NCBI RefSeq assembly: GCF_001895145.1
Contig: NZ_BDIR01000001.1
Coordinates: forward strand, 248,001-312,000
Reading direction: 5' to 3'
DNA: 64,000 nucleotides
Source: Arcobacter sp. LA11
GTDB taxonomy: Bacteria > Campylobacterota > Campylobacteria > Campylobacterales > Arcobacteraceae
The notes beneath the pieces are model-generated. The model was not told the DNA's origin, ran no database searches, and was given only the letters and a program-made list of their open reading frames with translations. The position numbers were made by a program, and so were the translations under genes. Positions within the stretch are counted from its first letter, which is position 1; the number at the start of each line of letters is the position of its first letter. Below, one piece after another: positions 52,832-62,403 of the stretch.

Positions 52832-55018
52832 CTAAACTTTTATTGAGAATATTGCTCCATCTTTTGAGTTTTTAACATTGATTGTACCATTCATCTTTTC
52901 TTCTATGATTAATTTTGTCATATAAAGTCCAATACCTGTACCATAGTCATATTTAGTAGTAAAATAAGGATCGAAGATTTTGTCAATAATTTCTTTATCA
53001 ACACCACCTGCATTATCTTCAATACATAGTTTTATATCTTCCTTTGTATCTAAATAGATTTTTATTTTAGGGTTTGAAACTTTTCTATCAATTAATATAT
53101 CTTTTGCATTTGAAATGATATTAACTATTGCTTGGGAGTACTCATTTTTAAAACCATTAATTTTATAATCTAAATCAACAGATGTAGAAATTTCTATTTT
53201 ATGATAACTAAGTGTTGGTTTTACAATATTTATAGCACTAGTAACTGCTTCAATTACTATAAAGTCCTCTTTTTTTGAATTAGGGCTAAAGAAATTTCTA
53301 AAATCATCAATAGTTTTAGACATATATTCAAGTAAATCATTTGCTTCATTTACTCTATTTGAAAGATATTTTTTATCTAGTTCTTTATAGTCATATGCAG
53401 ATTCTATATCAAAAAATAGTCCAGAAACTTGAGATAAAGGCTGTCTCCATTGGTGGGCAATATTTCCTATCATTTCACCCATTGCAGCCATTTTCGATTT
53501 TTGAATAAGTATTTTCTCTTGTTTTAATTTTTCTTCTTTTAATAAAGTTCTTTCTGTTATATCTCGTAAAGATGCAAAAAGTAAATCTTGATTTTCATAT
53601 GAGTAAATAATTACATTTAATTCAATAGTTCTTATTTCATTTTTTTTTGTAAATAGTTTTATAGTTTTAAATAAAGATTTTGATTCTAAAATCTCTTCCA
53701 AACTTAGGTCTTTAAATAACATGAAAAAATCTTGATATAAAATCTCTTTTGAAGTATATCCTGTTGTTTTAAGTGCAGTATTATTTAGACTTAAAATACT
53801 TGCTTTTTTTTCTTTAATTTCTGAAATTATAAATCCGTCATTACTATAATTAAAAAGTAAAGCATATTTTTCTTCATTCTGTTTTACAATTTTTCTATAT
53901 TGATTAAAAAGTCTTTCAATTTTTCTTGTAAAAGCTAATGAAAAAATAAAAAATATTATTGTCATAGCAAGCATAATAATAAAGAGTTTGAATAGTTTAT
54001 TATATAAATTTTCTAAAGATATTTCACGTTCATGTTCAATGATATTATAGATGTTTGATAGATTAACTCCAACAGCAATGAAGTATCTTAAGTTTTCAAG
54101 AAATGTACCATAAAGTACTTTTTGATTATTTTCATAAAAAATATACTTATTACCTTTATAGTTTGTATCTATCATTAACTTTTTAATTGATTCTAACTCA
54201 GAATATGAGGAAGATATTTGCTTTTGAGTAAGCATTTCACTTTTTGTATCTATTGCATTTAAGCTTCTTATATTATACATTAGAACAAATTGTTCTTTAT
54301 TGTAATTTTCGATTAATATCTTTTGTATAATATTTCTTTTTAATTTATCTCTTTCAACTTTTAAAAATGTCCCTGAACCAATTATAATATCGAGTTCTTT
54401 TAAATGTCTAAAAAAAGATATTTTCTTTGAACTTATATTACTTTTTGGTTTGTACCAAAAATATTCTATGAAATTTTGTTCATCTTTTGGAGAGTCAATC
54501 ATTTTATTAATAAATTTAAAATTATTAATATCAGCAAATTCTAAAAAATTCTCACCTTCATCTTCATTATTCTCACTATTAAGAATAAGAGTACCTTTTG
54601 TATCTAAAATAAAATAGTTAATATCATTTTTGATATTTGCTATTTGTTTAAGAGAAGACTTTATAAGTTTTATTTGATTCTCTTTTGATTGATTTTTTGT
54701 TTTATTATATAAAGAGTATGCTAAGTTGTAGGCGATTAATGATTGATTTTTTATTCTGTCTTTTTTATTCTCAAATATAGATCGTTCTTCAAATTCAATA
54801 TCTTGGCGTAAATTCTCAACGGCCGTTTTAATATAGAATTTTTCTCTTTCAATAAGAGTATTCTTAAAACTTTTTATATGATTTGTAAAATTATCATATT
54901 CGGTTTTAATTAATATAGAACCAATAACTGTAGCAACAATAATAATGATAATTGTAGAACTAAGTAAGGTGGTTTTTTTTACACCTTGTTCGATATTTCT
55001 TTTATAATTAATCTTCAA
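52832..55018 (-). CDS. Sensor histidine kinase with Cache and PAS domains
   Basis: A 728-residue membrane kinase: membrane helix (about 18-38), periplasmic Cache-type sensor of nearly 300 residues (about 40-335; NYFILDTKGTLILNS, FYFWKP-like and YFIAVGVNLSNIY parts), second membrane helix (about 340-360), PAS (about 375-490; YSNDGFIISEI), then His in GNIAHQWRQPLSQ near 537, N-box NEYSQAIVNIISNAKDIL and G-boxes DNAGGVDKEI, GTGIGLYMTKLI. It overlaps its response regulator gene by 11 bases and lies downstream of tctCBA, so it probably senses a carboxylate (inference). Confidence 0.92.
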   Translation of the reverse strand: MKINYKRNIEQGVKKTTLLSSTIIIIIVATVIGSILIKTEYDNFTNHIKSFKNTLIEREKFYIKTAVENLRQDIEFEERSIFENKKDRIKNQSLIAYNLAYSLYNKTKNQSKENQIKLIKSSLKQIANIKNDINYFILDTKGTLILNSENNEDEGENFLEFADINNFKFINKMIDSPKDEQNFIEYFWYKPKSNISSKKISFFRHLKELDIIIGSGTFLKVERDKLKRNIIQKILIENYNKEQFVLMYNIRSLNAIDTKSEMLTQKQISSSYSELESIKKLMIDTNYKGNKYIFYENNQKVLYGTFLENLRYFIAVGVNLSNIYNIIEHEREISLENLYNKLFKLFIIMLAMTIIFFIFSLAFTRKIERLFNQYRKIVKQNEEKYALLFNYSNDGFIISEIKEKKASILSLNNTALKTTGYTSKEILYQDFFMLFKDLSLEEILESKSLFKTIKLFTKKNEIRTIELNVIIYSYENQDLLFASLRDITERTLLKEEKLKQEKILIQKSKMAAMGEMIGNIAHQWRQPLSQVSGLFFDIESAYDYKELDKKYLSNRVNEANDLLEYMSKTIDDFRNFFSPNSKKEDFIVIEAVTSAINIVKPTLSYHKIEISTSVDLDYKINGFKNEYSQAIVNIISNAKDILIDRKVSNPKIKIYLDTKEDIKLCIEDNAGGVDKEIIDKIFDPYFTTKYDYGTGIGLYMTKLIIEEKMNGTINVKNSKDGAIFSIKV

Positions 55019-55688
55019 GTTTTAATTTATACCCCATATTTGAAATATTCTTTATACAATTAAACGGAATTTTTTTTCGTAGAAATCCAATTGTTGTTCG
55101 TAAAGAATTTAGACTCATATATTCATCTTCCCAGACAAACTGTTCAATCTCTTCATAACTTACTACTCTATTTTTATTTAAAACTAAAAGCTTTAAAAAT
55201 AGTAACTCTTTTTTGTTTAATTCTAAAACTTTCTCATCTAAATAAAAAAGTGAAGTACTATTATCAAAATAGAAATTTTCACTCAATACTATTTTAACAT
55301 CTTTTTCTTTTTCTAAATCCTCAACAGCTTTTGTAAGTGCTGGGATTAAATTTCTACTAGTAAGAGGTTTAATAATATATTTTTCTAATCTTAACTCAAT
55401 CGCATCAAGAAGATAATTTTTGTCACTAAAAGCTGTTGAAATTATAATTTTTGTATTTTTATCATTTTGTCTTATTTTTTTAGAAAGAGATATCCCATCA
55501 AGTCTAGGCATATTGATATCTGTTAATATGATATCAGGATGATATTTTTTATAAAGTTCATATCCTTCTTGTCCATCTTTTGCTTCATATAATTCATTAA
55601 ACATACGGGATAAAAATCTTGAGTTTATTGTTCTAACACCTTCATCATCTTCAATATAAAGAATAGTATAATCTTTGAACTTTTCCAT
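55008..55688 (-). CDS. OmpR-type response regulator linked to the Tct transporter
   Basis: A 226-residue regulator. Receiver (1-120): acidic pocket YIEDDE, phospho-acceptor Asp in IILTDINMP near 54, Thr/Lys switch residues in IISTAFS and KYIIKP. A winged-helix output domain follows (about 135-226; LNKKELLFLKLL, GFLRKKIP, ISNMGYKL). It is a close relative of the regulator at 39013-39699 in layout. It follows tctA after 27 bases, so a TctDE-like feedback loop on the transporter is likely. Confidence 0.92.
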   Translation of the reverse strand: MEKFKDYTILYIEDDEGVRTINSRFLSRMFNELYEAKDGQEGYELYKKYHPDIILTDINMPRLDGISLSKKIRQNDKNTKIIISTAFSDKNYLLDAIELRLEKYIIKPLTSRNLIPALTKAVEDLEKEKDVKIVLSENFYFDNSTSLFYLDEKVLELNKKELLFLKLLVLNKNRVVSYEEIEQFVWEDEYMSLNSLRTTIGFLRKKIPFNCIKNISNMGYKLKLED

Positions 55689-55715
55689 TATTACCTCTTT
55701 TGAGGTAAGAAGGCA

Positions 55716-57233
55716 TTATGCCTCTTTACCTTTTTTCATTTTAGCTAAAAACTCACTAATTAGTGGCATTAAAAGCAGAATAATTGTTATTATAAGAATA
55801 CTTAGAGTAATAGGTCTTTCCCAAAGAAAAGAAAGCTCTCCATCACTAATTGTTAATGCTCGTCTCAAATTATCTTCCATCATTCCACCTAAAATAAATC
55901 CTAAAATCATAGGAGCCATAGGAAAATCAATAATTCTTAAAAATAGTGCAACAACTGCAAACAATGTCATCATATAAATATCAAAGTTATTAAATGTAAC
56001 TAAATATACTCCAATTAATGAAAAGAATATAATCAGTGGCAACAACACCTGTTGTGGCATAGTTAATAATCTTGCTATATATGGAATTAATGGTAAATTT
56101 AAAATTAAAAGTACAATATTCCCAATATACATAGAAATAATTACTGACCAAAATAGTGCAGGGTTATCAACATACATTGTAGGTCCTGGTTGAATACCAT
56201 AAGATACTAATGCTCCTAAAATAACAGCAGTTGTCCCTGAACCTGGAATACCAAGAGTTAATAAAGGTACAAAAGAACCTGAACATGCTGCATTATTTGC
56301 ACTTTCTGGTGCGGCTAAACCTTTTACACTTCCTTTTCCAAATTTAAGTTTTTCTTTTACATTAGCAAAAGATCTTTCCATACCATAAGCTAAAAATGAT
56401 GCAATCGTTGCTCCAGCACCTGGTAGTACTCCAACAAAAAATCCTAAAACAGATGAACGCCCAACAACAGGAACCATCTCTTTTACTTCTTCTTTTGTTA
56501 GTTTTAAAGAACCAATATCTTTTTTAAGCGCTTCTTGTTCTTCTTTTGAACTCTCTTTTTTATCTAAAATATTCATCATAGCTTCAGATAAAGCAAAGGC
56601 TGCCATTGCTAAAAGTAAAAATGAAATACCATCAATTAAGTCCATTCTTCCAAAAGTAAACCTTGCAATTCCTGAATCTGAATCTGTTCCAACTGTTGCT
56701 AACATAAGACCAAAAATTGTCATAATAGCAGCTTTTAAAAACTTACCTTTTCCGGCAAAGGCTGCTACTGCTGTAAGTCCTAATACCATTAAAGCAAAAT
56801 AATCAGATGATTGAAAACTTAAACTCACTTTTGCTAAAGCTGGTGCCGCAAACAATAGAAAAATTGCTGCAATAGTACCACCTGAAAATGATGCATATGC
56901 TGCAATTGCTAACGCTTTTCCAGCTTGTCCTTTTCTAGCCATTGGATAACCATCAAAAGATGAAGCAACAGTTCCAGCAACACCTGGAGCATTAATTAAA
57001 ATCGATGATGTAGACCCTCCAAAAACAGCTCCATAATAAACACCTGCAATTAAAATCAGTCCTGAAGATGGTTCCATACCATAAGTAATTGGAATCATAA
57101 GTGCAATTGCAGAAATTGGTCCAAGTCCAGGAAGCATTCCAATAAATGTACCAGCAAAACATCCAATTGCCACCATAAAGATGTTATACATTGAAAGGGC
57201 AGTTACTACACCTGCTACAATACCATCCATCAT
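55716..57233 (-). CDS. tctA: Tripartite tricarboxylate transporter, large membrane subunit
   Basis: A 505-residue inner-membrane protein of the TctA family with about eleven helices. The signature GTFIGMLPGLGPISAIALMIP is near residue 27, followed by SSILINAPGVAGTVASSFDGYPMARKGQ-type sequence near 75 and a second repeat FFVGVLPGAGATIASFLAYGMER near 260. It moves tricarboxylates or related acids using an ion gradient together with TctB and the binding protein TctC. It overlaps tctB by four bases. Confidence 0.95.
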   Translation of the reverse strand: MMDGIVAGVVTALSMYNIFMVAIGCFAGTFIGMLPGLGPISAIALMIPITYGMEPSSGLILIAGVYYGAVFGGSTSSILINAPGVAGTVASSFDGYPMARKGQAGKALAIAAYASFSGGTIAAIFLLFAAPALAKVSLSFQSSDYFALMVLGLTAVAAFAGKGKFLKAAIMTIFGLMLATVGTDSDSGIARFTFGRMDLIDGISFLLLAMAAFALSEAMMNILDKKESSKEEQEALKKDIGSLKLTKEEVKEMVPVVGRSSVLGFFVGVLPGAGATIASFLAYGMERSFANVKEKLKFGKGSVKGLAAPESANNAACSGSFVPLLTLGIPGSGTTAVILGALVSYGIQPGPTMYVDNPALFWSVIISMYIGNIVLLILNLPLIPYIARLLTMPQQVLLPLIIFFSLIGVYLVTFNNFDIYMMTLFAVVALFLRIIDFPMAPMILGFILGGMMEDNLRRALTISDGELSFLWERPITLSILIITIILLLMPLISEFLAKMKKGKEA

Positions 57234-57727
57234 GACTCACCTCCTGTAAAATAACTTACTATAAATCCTGGGTCAATATATACTCCAAGTAAATTATTTA
57301 ATATTAAATAAAATCCTACAGATACACCAACTGAGACTAGAAATATTCTTTTTAAATTTCTTTCCTTTAATAAAAGAAAGCCTAAAGCTAGAAAAATAAT
57401 TGTTGATAAAATAAAACCTAAACTTCTTATTGTAAATCCATAAAAAATCATTACGGCAATAAAATAACTTGTAGTTTTAAAGTCTAATGTTTTTAAGTAT
57501 GACATTGTTATTACATCTGATACTTCTTCTTTGTTTTTTAAAATAATAGGAAGAACTATCATTAAAATAGAAATAAGAATACCGGTAATTCCTACATAAA
57601 AAGGAAATGTTGCAGCTGTCATTGTTTCAAATTCTGCACCAGGCATCTTTTTAATATCAAATACACTAATAAAATAAAAGATAGAGAAAACTAAAAAGAA
57701 TATTGAACCTATTGTATTTTTAGACAT
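57230..57727 (-). CDS. tctB: Tripartite tricarboxylate transporter, small membrane subunit
   Basis: A 165-residue inner-membrane protein with four helices, fitting TctB in size and in the FPFYVGITGILISILMIVLP segment near residue 45. It lies between tctC and tctA, overlapping tctA (ATGA). TctB sequences vary widely, so position is as important as sequence for this call. Confidence 0.9.
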   Translation of the reverse strand: MSKNTIGSIFFLVFSIFYFISVFDIKKMPGAEFETMTAATFPFYVGITGILISILMIVLPIILKNKEEVSDVITMSYLKTLDFKTTSYFIAVMIFYGFTIRSLGFILSTIIFLALGFLLLKERNLKRIFLVSVGVSVGFYLILNNLLGVYIDPGFIVSYFTGGES

Positions 57728-57770
57728 TTTATACTCCTTGTATAAGAAGCAGAGCTAAGCTCTACTTTTC

Positions 57771-58742
57771 TTATAAAAATCCCATTTCTTTCATTAAAGA
57801 ACCAATTACTTTTTCTTGATTAACTAAAAATGATTCAAATTTTTCTTTTGGTTGATATAGGTTACCCCAACCATTTCTTTTTCTTACCACTTCCCATTCA
57901 GGTGTGTTATACATATCTCCTAAAACTTTAGCAAATGCATCAACTTTTGCTTTATCTAAATTAGGTGCTCCAAAGAAACCTCTCCAGTTTGCAAAATATG
58001 CGTCAACACCCATACCTTTGAAACTTGGAATTCCTTCTACATCTTCATTTGATGTTACACCAATGATTTTTAATTCACCTTTTTTATGTTTTTCTAAAAC
58101 TTCACCAAGACCAGTTGATAACACATCAACTTCACCAGTTAATAAACCAGCAATTGCTTTACCTCCTGCGTTATAAGGAACATATCTAACTGCTTTAGGA
58201 TTTGCTCCAGCTGCTTTAAAAATTTGAGCTGCAACTAAATGATCCATAGAACCTCTTGAAGAACCACCTGCAACTTTCATTTTTCTTGGATTCTTATCAA
58301 ACTGTGCTTTTACTTCTTTCCAATTATTATATTTCCCATCATTTCTTACAACCAATACACCATAGTCAGCAACAACAGAAGATACTAAAGTTAAGTCTCT
58401 AAATGATTGAGGGAATACACCTTGTAATGATCTAATTACAATTGGAGTTGAATTTACCATTAAAGTATTTTTTTGCTTTTTTGCTGTTTCAATTAAATAA
58501 GCAATGGCTTTACCACCACCTCCACCAGACATATTCTCAAACGAAGTCTCTTTTACAAGATTTGATTTTTTAAGTGCTTCACCCACACCTCTAGCAGTTC
58601 CATCCCAACCGCCACCTGCACCACCAGGAATTAAGAAATGTACTTTTTCTACACCTGATGCTACAGAAGAAGTAGCTAAACCTGCAACTAAACATCCTGC
58701 AAAAGCAAGATTTCTATAAACTTTTGTCATTGAATTTCTCAT
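57771..58742 (-). CDS. tctC: Tripartite tricarboxylate transporter, periplasmic binding protein
   Basis: A 323-residue exported binding protein (signal peptide about 1-28, LAFAGCLVAGLATSSVAS). Mature features fit the TctC/Bug family: KVHFLIPGGAGGGWDGTARG near residue 34 (ligand-binding loop), GSSRGSMDHLVAAQIFKAAG near 160, and VRYVPYNAGGKAIAGLLTGEVDV near 185. It is the first gene of the tctCBA-RR-HK operon. Ligand is probably citrate or another carboxylate; not proven. Confidence 0.94.
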   Translation of the reverse strand: MRNSMTKVYRNLAFAGCLVAGLATSSVASGVEKVHFLIPGGAGGGWDGTARGVGEALKKSNLVKETSFENMSGGGGGKAIAYLIETAKKQKNTLMVNSTPIVIRSLQGVFPQSFRDLTLVSSVVADYGVLVVRNDGKYNNWKEVKAQFDKNPRKMKVAGGSSRGSMDHLVAAQIFKAAGANPKAVRYVPYNAGGKAIAGLLTGEVDVLSTGLGEVLEKHKKGELKIIGVTSNEDVEGIPSFKGMGVDAYFANWRGFFGAPNLDKAKVDAFAKVLGDMYNTPEWEVVRKRNGWGNLYQPKEKFESFLVNQEKVIGSLMKEMGFL

Positions 58743-58837
58743 AATTGTCCCTTTTTTTAAATTATAAAAGCAGTTTAAAGGAAAAAAATGTAAGAAAAAT
58801 AAAAAAATATTTAGATATTAGAAATTTAGTCTAAATA

Positions 58838-58863
58838 AAACAATTTAAGTAAATAAATTGTTT
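58838..58863 (-). terminator. Terminator after the DUF1439 lipoprotein gene
   Basis: AAACAATTTA and TAAATTGTTT form a perfect 10-bp stem with a six-base loop directly after the stop codon, with TTTATTTAG following on the reverse strand. Confidence 0.65.
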
Positions 58864-58864
58864 A

Positions 58865-59413
58865 TTATAGACCGTAAGTAACTAAAAGTTGAGAATCTTT
58901 TATTTGAATGTCTTTTACAAAACTACCTTGAAAAGATTCTTTAGGGATTTTATATATGGGATATTTTCTAAATAATTGATTTACCATAGGGTTTAAAGAT
59001 TTTAAAAAAGTTTTTGTAAATTCATTTCCAAGTTTAAGTTCTGCAAATTTAAAATTATCTATTTTTACATTTTGAAGATAAACAGAAGACTCTTTCTTAT
59101 CAAAAAGTGGTTTTCCTGAAATTGAAAAGTTACCATACTGAATTTCTGTAAACATAGTTGCAAAAGCTAGGTTTATATCAGCATTAATTCTTTTAGAGTT
59201 TTTAGGAATCTCAATTGTTGGATTATCAATTTTAATATTTCCAAAAATAAAGTCTTTATTTATAGGAAAAGAATCATCAAATGATTGAGTTAATTCATTT
59301 GGAGTGATACTTACTGTTAATCCTTGTTTATCAATTTTATGAACACAACCTGTTAAGAAAAATAGAAAAAGAATAGAAGAAAGCAGATATTGCAGTTTTT
59401 TATGGAAATTCAT
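58865..59413 (-). CDS. DUF1439-type lipoprotein
   Basis: A 182-residue lipoprotein: signal with a good lipobox LTGC (Cys near residue 22). The mature part is beta-rich and resembles the DUF1439/YceB family, proteins of unknown role with a lipid-binding-like fold (NGLTVSITPNELTQSF-like start, KINADINLAF-like middle, ending QIKDSQLLVTYGL). It is monocistronic with a perfect stem-loop after it. Outer-membrane placement is probable. Family call is moderate. Confidence 0.75.
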   Translation of the reverse strand: MNFHKKLQYLLSSILFLFFLTGCVHKIDKQGLTVSITPNELTQSFDDSFPINKDFIFGNIKIDNPTIEIPKNSKRINADINLAFATMFTEIQYGNFSISGKPLFDKKESSVYLQNVKIDNFKFAELKLGNEFTKTFLKSLNPMVNQLFRKYPIYKIPKESFQGSFVKDIQIKDSQLLVTYGL

Positions 59414-59588
59414 TATATCCCTTGAAAATAAAGTAGTGCATTTTATCTATATATACATTAGAGGTCAAAATTCATAATAACATGAAATTTAATTTGTAGA
59501 AATTGGCATATAATTTATAAAAATACCTATTCAAAAAATTTATATCATGATTTATAATACTAGTAATAAAAAATTTAAAGGAAAAATT

Positions 59589-60731
59589 ATGAGTTTAACA
59601 TACGATTTTTATAACCCAACAACTATTCATTTTGGAAAAGGACAAGTTTCTTCTCTAGTAAAGCATTTATCAAAAGATAATAAAATATTAGTGGTTTATG
59701 GTGGAGGCTCTATTAAAAAAAATGGTGTATATGATGAAGTATCAAAAGTTTTAGAAGGTTTTAACTGGACAGAGTTTAGTGGAGTAGAAGCTAATCCAAG
59801 TTATGAAACTATGAATAAAGCTGTAGAAATTGTAAAAAATGAAGGTATAGATTTTATTTTAGCTGTTGGTGGAGGTTCTGTTATTGATGGATGTAAATAT
59901 CTTGCAGCAGCATCTTTATACGATGGAGATGGATGGGATTTCTTAGATGGAAAAGCAGAGGTAGAAAAAGCATTACCTTTAGGTGTTGTTTTAACACTTC
60001 CTGCAACAGGAAGTGAATCAAACATGGCATCGGTACTTTCAAGAAAGAAGACAGATGAAAAAAGATTTTTTTATTCACCTTTTGTATTTCCTCAGTTTGC
60101 AATATTAGATTCAAGTTTTATGAATACATTAAGTGATAGACAATTAGCAAATGGTTTAGTTGATGCTTTTGTACATATTTGTGAACAATATTTAACAAAA
60201 ATAAATACTTCATTAGTCCATGATGGGTATAGTGAAACATTGTTAAAAGGATTAGTAAAACTTGCAAAAGATTGGGAGAATAGAAGTGATGCTTTATGGC
60301 AAGAAAATCTTATGCTTTTAGCAAACCAAGCTTTAAATGGATTTATTGGTTCAGGTGTTGTTCAGGATTGGGCTACTCATTTTATAGGACATGAATTGAC
60401 AGCATTTTATGGACTTGACCATGCTCAAAGTTTAGCAGTAGTTCAACCCCAACTTTTAAGAGTTATGAAAGAAGATAAAAATGAAAAAATTCTTCAACTA
60501 GGAACAAATGTATTTGGTCAAAAAGGAAGTGTAGAAGAGATAATTGTAATGCTTGAAAAATTATATGAAAGTGTAGGAATATCTACAAATTTAAATGATT
60601 ATAATATAGATGATAAAGTTATTGAAAATGTAATTCCTGCTTTAAAGTCTCATGGAATGAGTTCTATGGGTGAGAATGAAAACATTACCTTAGATGTAAG
60701 TGAAAAAATTCTAAAAATGACAATGAAATAA
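59589..60731 (+). CDS. yqhD: YqhD-like iron-containing alcohol dehydrogenase/aldehyde reductase
   Basis: About 380 residues. It follows E. coli YqhD closely: YDFYNPTTIHFGKGQ at the start, YGGGSIKKNGVYDEV near 40, AVGGGSVIDGCKYLAAA near 93, LTLPATGSESNMASVLSRK near 135, and metal-binding DAFVHICEQYLTK, GHELTAFYGLDHAQSLAV. YqhD reduces aldehydes with NADPH and protects against lipid-peroxide products. I start it at 59589 (AAAGGA nine bases upstream); an ATG 42 bases earlier lacks a ribosome site. It meets an AraC regulator gene tail to tail. Confidence 0.92.
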   Translation: MSLTYDFYNPTTIHFGKGQVSSLVKHLSKDNKILVVYGGGSIKKNGVYDEVSKVLEGFNWTEFSGVEANPSYETMNKAVEIVKNEGIDFILAVGGGSVIDGCKYLAAASLYDGDGWDFLDGKAEVEKALPLGVVLTLPATGSESNMASVLSRKKTDEKRFFYSPFVFPQFAILDSSFMNTLSDRQLANGLVDAFVHICEQYLTKINTSLVHDGYSETLLKGLVKLAKDWENRSDALWQENLMLLANQALNGFIGSGVVQDWATHFIGHELTAFYGLDHAQSLAVVQPQLLRVMKEDKNEKILQLGTNVFGQKGSVEEIIVMLEKLYESVGISTNLNDYNIDDKVIENVIPALKSHGMSSMGENENITLDVSEKILKMTMK

Positions 60732-61622
60732 TTAAACTATCAAATATTCTTCAAAAGAAGGTTTTGCTTCTTTTGGAGGATAACCAAAGAAACTTTTAAA
60801 ATCTCTACTAAATTGTGAACTACTTTCATATCCTATTGCAAATGCTGTATCATTTACTTGGAAACTTTGTTGTGCTAATAGTTCATGTGCTTTATTTAAA
60901 CGTATTTTTTTAATATATTGAAGAGGAGTAAGCGTAGTGATTTTTTTAAAATGAGTATGGAATGATGAGGTACTCATATCTTCTTCTCGTGCAAGTGTAG
61001 GAATATCTAAGTGCTGGTTATAATTTTCGTGCATAGTTCTTAAGCTTCTTGCAATCTTTGCTTCTATTTTCGTATTTAAGAACATTTTATGTAAAAAATA
61101 AGAGTTTTCTCCAGAAGCAATTCTATAATAAAGCTCTTTTAATAATGATTCACCTAAAATTCTTGATTCTTCTTTTGAAGAAAGAGTTTGTAAAACTCTT
61201 AAAATAGTATCTTCAACTTGTGATGTCACATTATCTGAAAATACTCCAAGTTTACTTGTTTGACATTTAGAATTTAGAGCATCTTTATTTGCTATTAAAT
61301 CAATGATTTCATACATAATCTTTTTATCAATTGTAATTAATAAACAGATAAAAGGTTCTTCCTTTGAAGCAATAGTCTCACATTCAAAAGGTATAGTAGT
61401 TGGAACAACTAAATAATTATGTGAATTGTAATTAAAAACATTTTCTCCTAAATAGCCTACCTTTTCCCCTTGTAAAACAATGATTAGGCAAAGGTCATAA
61501 ATAAGTGGAGCTCTTGGAACAGCTTTTGTAGTTTTGTATATAGCAATATTTTTTATAAATGTTTGATGTAGTCCATCTTTTTTGATGAGTATATTTGTAT
61601 GTTTAATTATCTGATTGTTCAT
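60732..61622 (-). CDS. AraC family regulator with AraC_N cupin domain (YqhC-like)
   Basis: A 296-residue regulator: an N-terminal AraC_N-type sensor (about 20-175; AVPRAPLIYDLCLIIVLQGEK, YLVVPTTIPFECETIA) and a C-terminal double helix-turn-helix (about 195-290; LDIPTLAREEDMSTSSFHTHFKKITTLTPLQYIKKIRL, and AFAIGYESSSQFSRDFKSFFG). In E. coli the same type (YqhC) activates yqhD in response to aldehydes. Here it is convergent with yqhD, one base apart, rather than divergent, so control is likely but the geometry differs. Confidence 0.9.
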   Translation of the reverse strand: MNNQIIKHTNILIKKDGLHQTFIKNIAIYKTTKAVPRAPLIYDLCLIIVLQGEKVGYLGENVFNYNSHNYLVVPTTIPFECETIASKEEPFICLLITIDKKIMYEIIDLIANKDALNSKCQTSKLGVFSDNVTSQVEDTILRVLQTLSSKEESRILGESLLKELYYRIASGENSYFLHKMFLNTKIEAKIARSLRTMHENYNQHLDIPTLAREEDMSTSSFHTHFKKITTLTPLQYIKKIRLNKAHELLAQQSFQVNDTAFAIGYESSSQFSRDFKSFFGYPPKEAKPSFEEYLIV

Positions 61623-61753
61623 AATATTTTCCTATTTTATAGAAGTATTATATCTTTTTTAAAAAACTAATGTATGAATGATTTTACAAAAAGTATGTCA
61701 GATTCTTTAAATTTTTAAAAAGACTTGACAAAAATTTACTATAAAATGAAAAA

Positions 61754-61906
61754 GATAGTTATACCAAGCATATAAAACTTGCTCAGAAGGTTTTAAATGG
61801 TAAATCTATATCAGTAGACAAGATTTTAAAAAAACTTCTTGAAAGAGCTTATATTGATTTTACAGAGAAAGTAAAATTTTTAAATTTTTTGAATAAAAGA
61901 ATTTAG
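61754..61906 (+). pseudogene. Possible gene remnant without a start codon
   Basis: A 50-codon frame with gene-like composition (reading YTKHIKLAQKVLNGKSISVDK and then KILKKLLERAYIDFTEKVKF) ends in TAG at 61904-61906, but has an upstream in-frame stop at about 61742 and no ATG, GTG or TTG start before it. It could be the tail of a decayed small helical protein. It overlaps the end of the reverse-strand gene at 61880. Chance cannot be excluded. Confidence 0.3.
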
Positions 61907-62260
61907 AACTTTTGAAGTAGAACTTTTTTGTAAGTATGCAAACGCAACAACAAAAATAACTCCAATACCAAAAGTGAATAAAATACTCAAGATAATTAAA
62001 GCAACTAAAATTAATACATAAAATTGTTGAAGTTCACCATCTATAGATAAATCAAAATCTTTATTTGACTTGTTTAAATTTATTGATAAGTTATACTTTA
62101 ATATAGAATATTTAAAGTTATTTAAAATGATAGTTCCATTTTCAATATTTGATGTTTCTTGTGAATATTCTTCAATACTATTTTTAATTGATTGTAAAAC
62201 TTCTTCTTTATTTTTTTGTGAAGATATTTCTTTTCTTATTCCAACGTCAAATAATCCCAT
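61880..62260 (-). CDS. Hypothetical membrane protein
   Basis: A 126-residue protein with a hydrophilic N-terminal part (about 1-75) and one or two hydrophobic helices near the C-terminus (about 78-112, FYVLILVALIILSILFTFGIGVIF-like), ending in a short basic tail. The N-terminal part could be a small lipid- or nucleotide-binding domain of the SHOCT/DUF type (LFDVGIRKEISSQ), but I do not recognise it. It is monocistronic, between the AraC gene and nifJ. Confidence 0.6.
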   Translation of the reverse strand: MGLFDVGIRKEISSQKNKEEVLQSIKNSIEEYSQETSNIENGTIILNNFKYSILKYNLSINLNKSNKDFDLSIDGELQQFYVLILVALIILSILFTFGIGVIFVVAFAYLQKSSTSKVLNSFIQKI

Positions 62261-62347
62261 GTTAATCCTTATAATATTTTATTTAGTATATCAGGATTGC
62301 TTATGATGTTTTTAGTTTTAGTGGATGAAAAATATACAGTTGTATAT

Positions 62348-62384
62348 AAAAAGGCTTTATAGCAGACAAGAGCCTGCTATAAAG
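62348..62384 (-). terminator. Intrinsic terminator after nifJ
   Basis: A perfect 11-bp stem CTTTATAGCAG / CTGCTATAAAG (62355-62365 with 62374-62384); on the reverse strand it is followed by CCTTTTTATA. Confidence 0.85.
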
Positions 62385-62403
62385 TTTGTTTATTGCTTAA
62401 TAA

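Noticed and set aside
58743-58800. A fifth TTACATT promoter before tctC
   Set aside because: TTACATT is present on the reverse strand, but the TATAAT lies about 20 bases away instead of nine, so it does not match the pattern.
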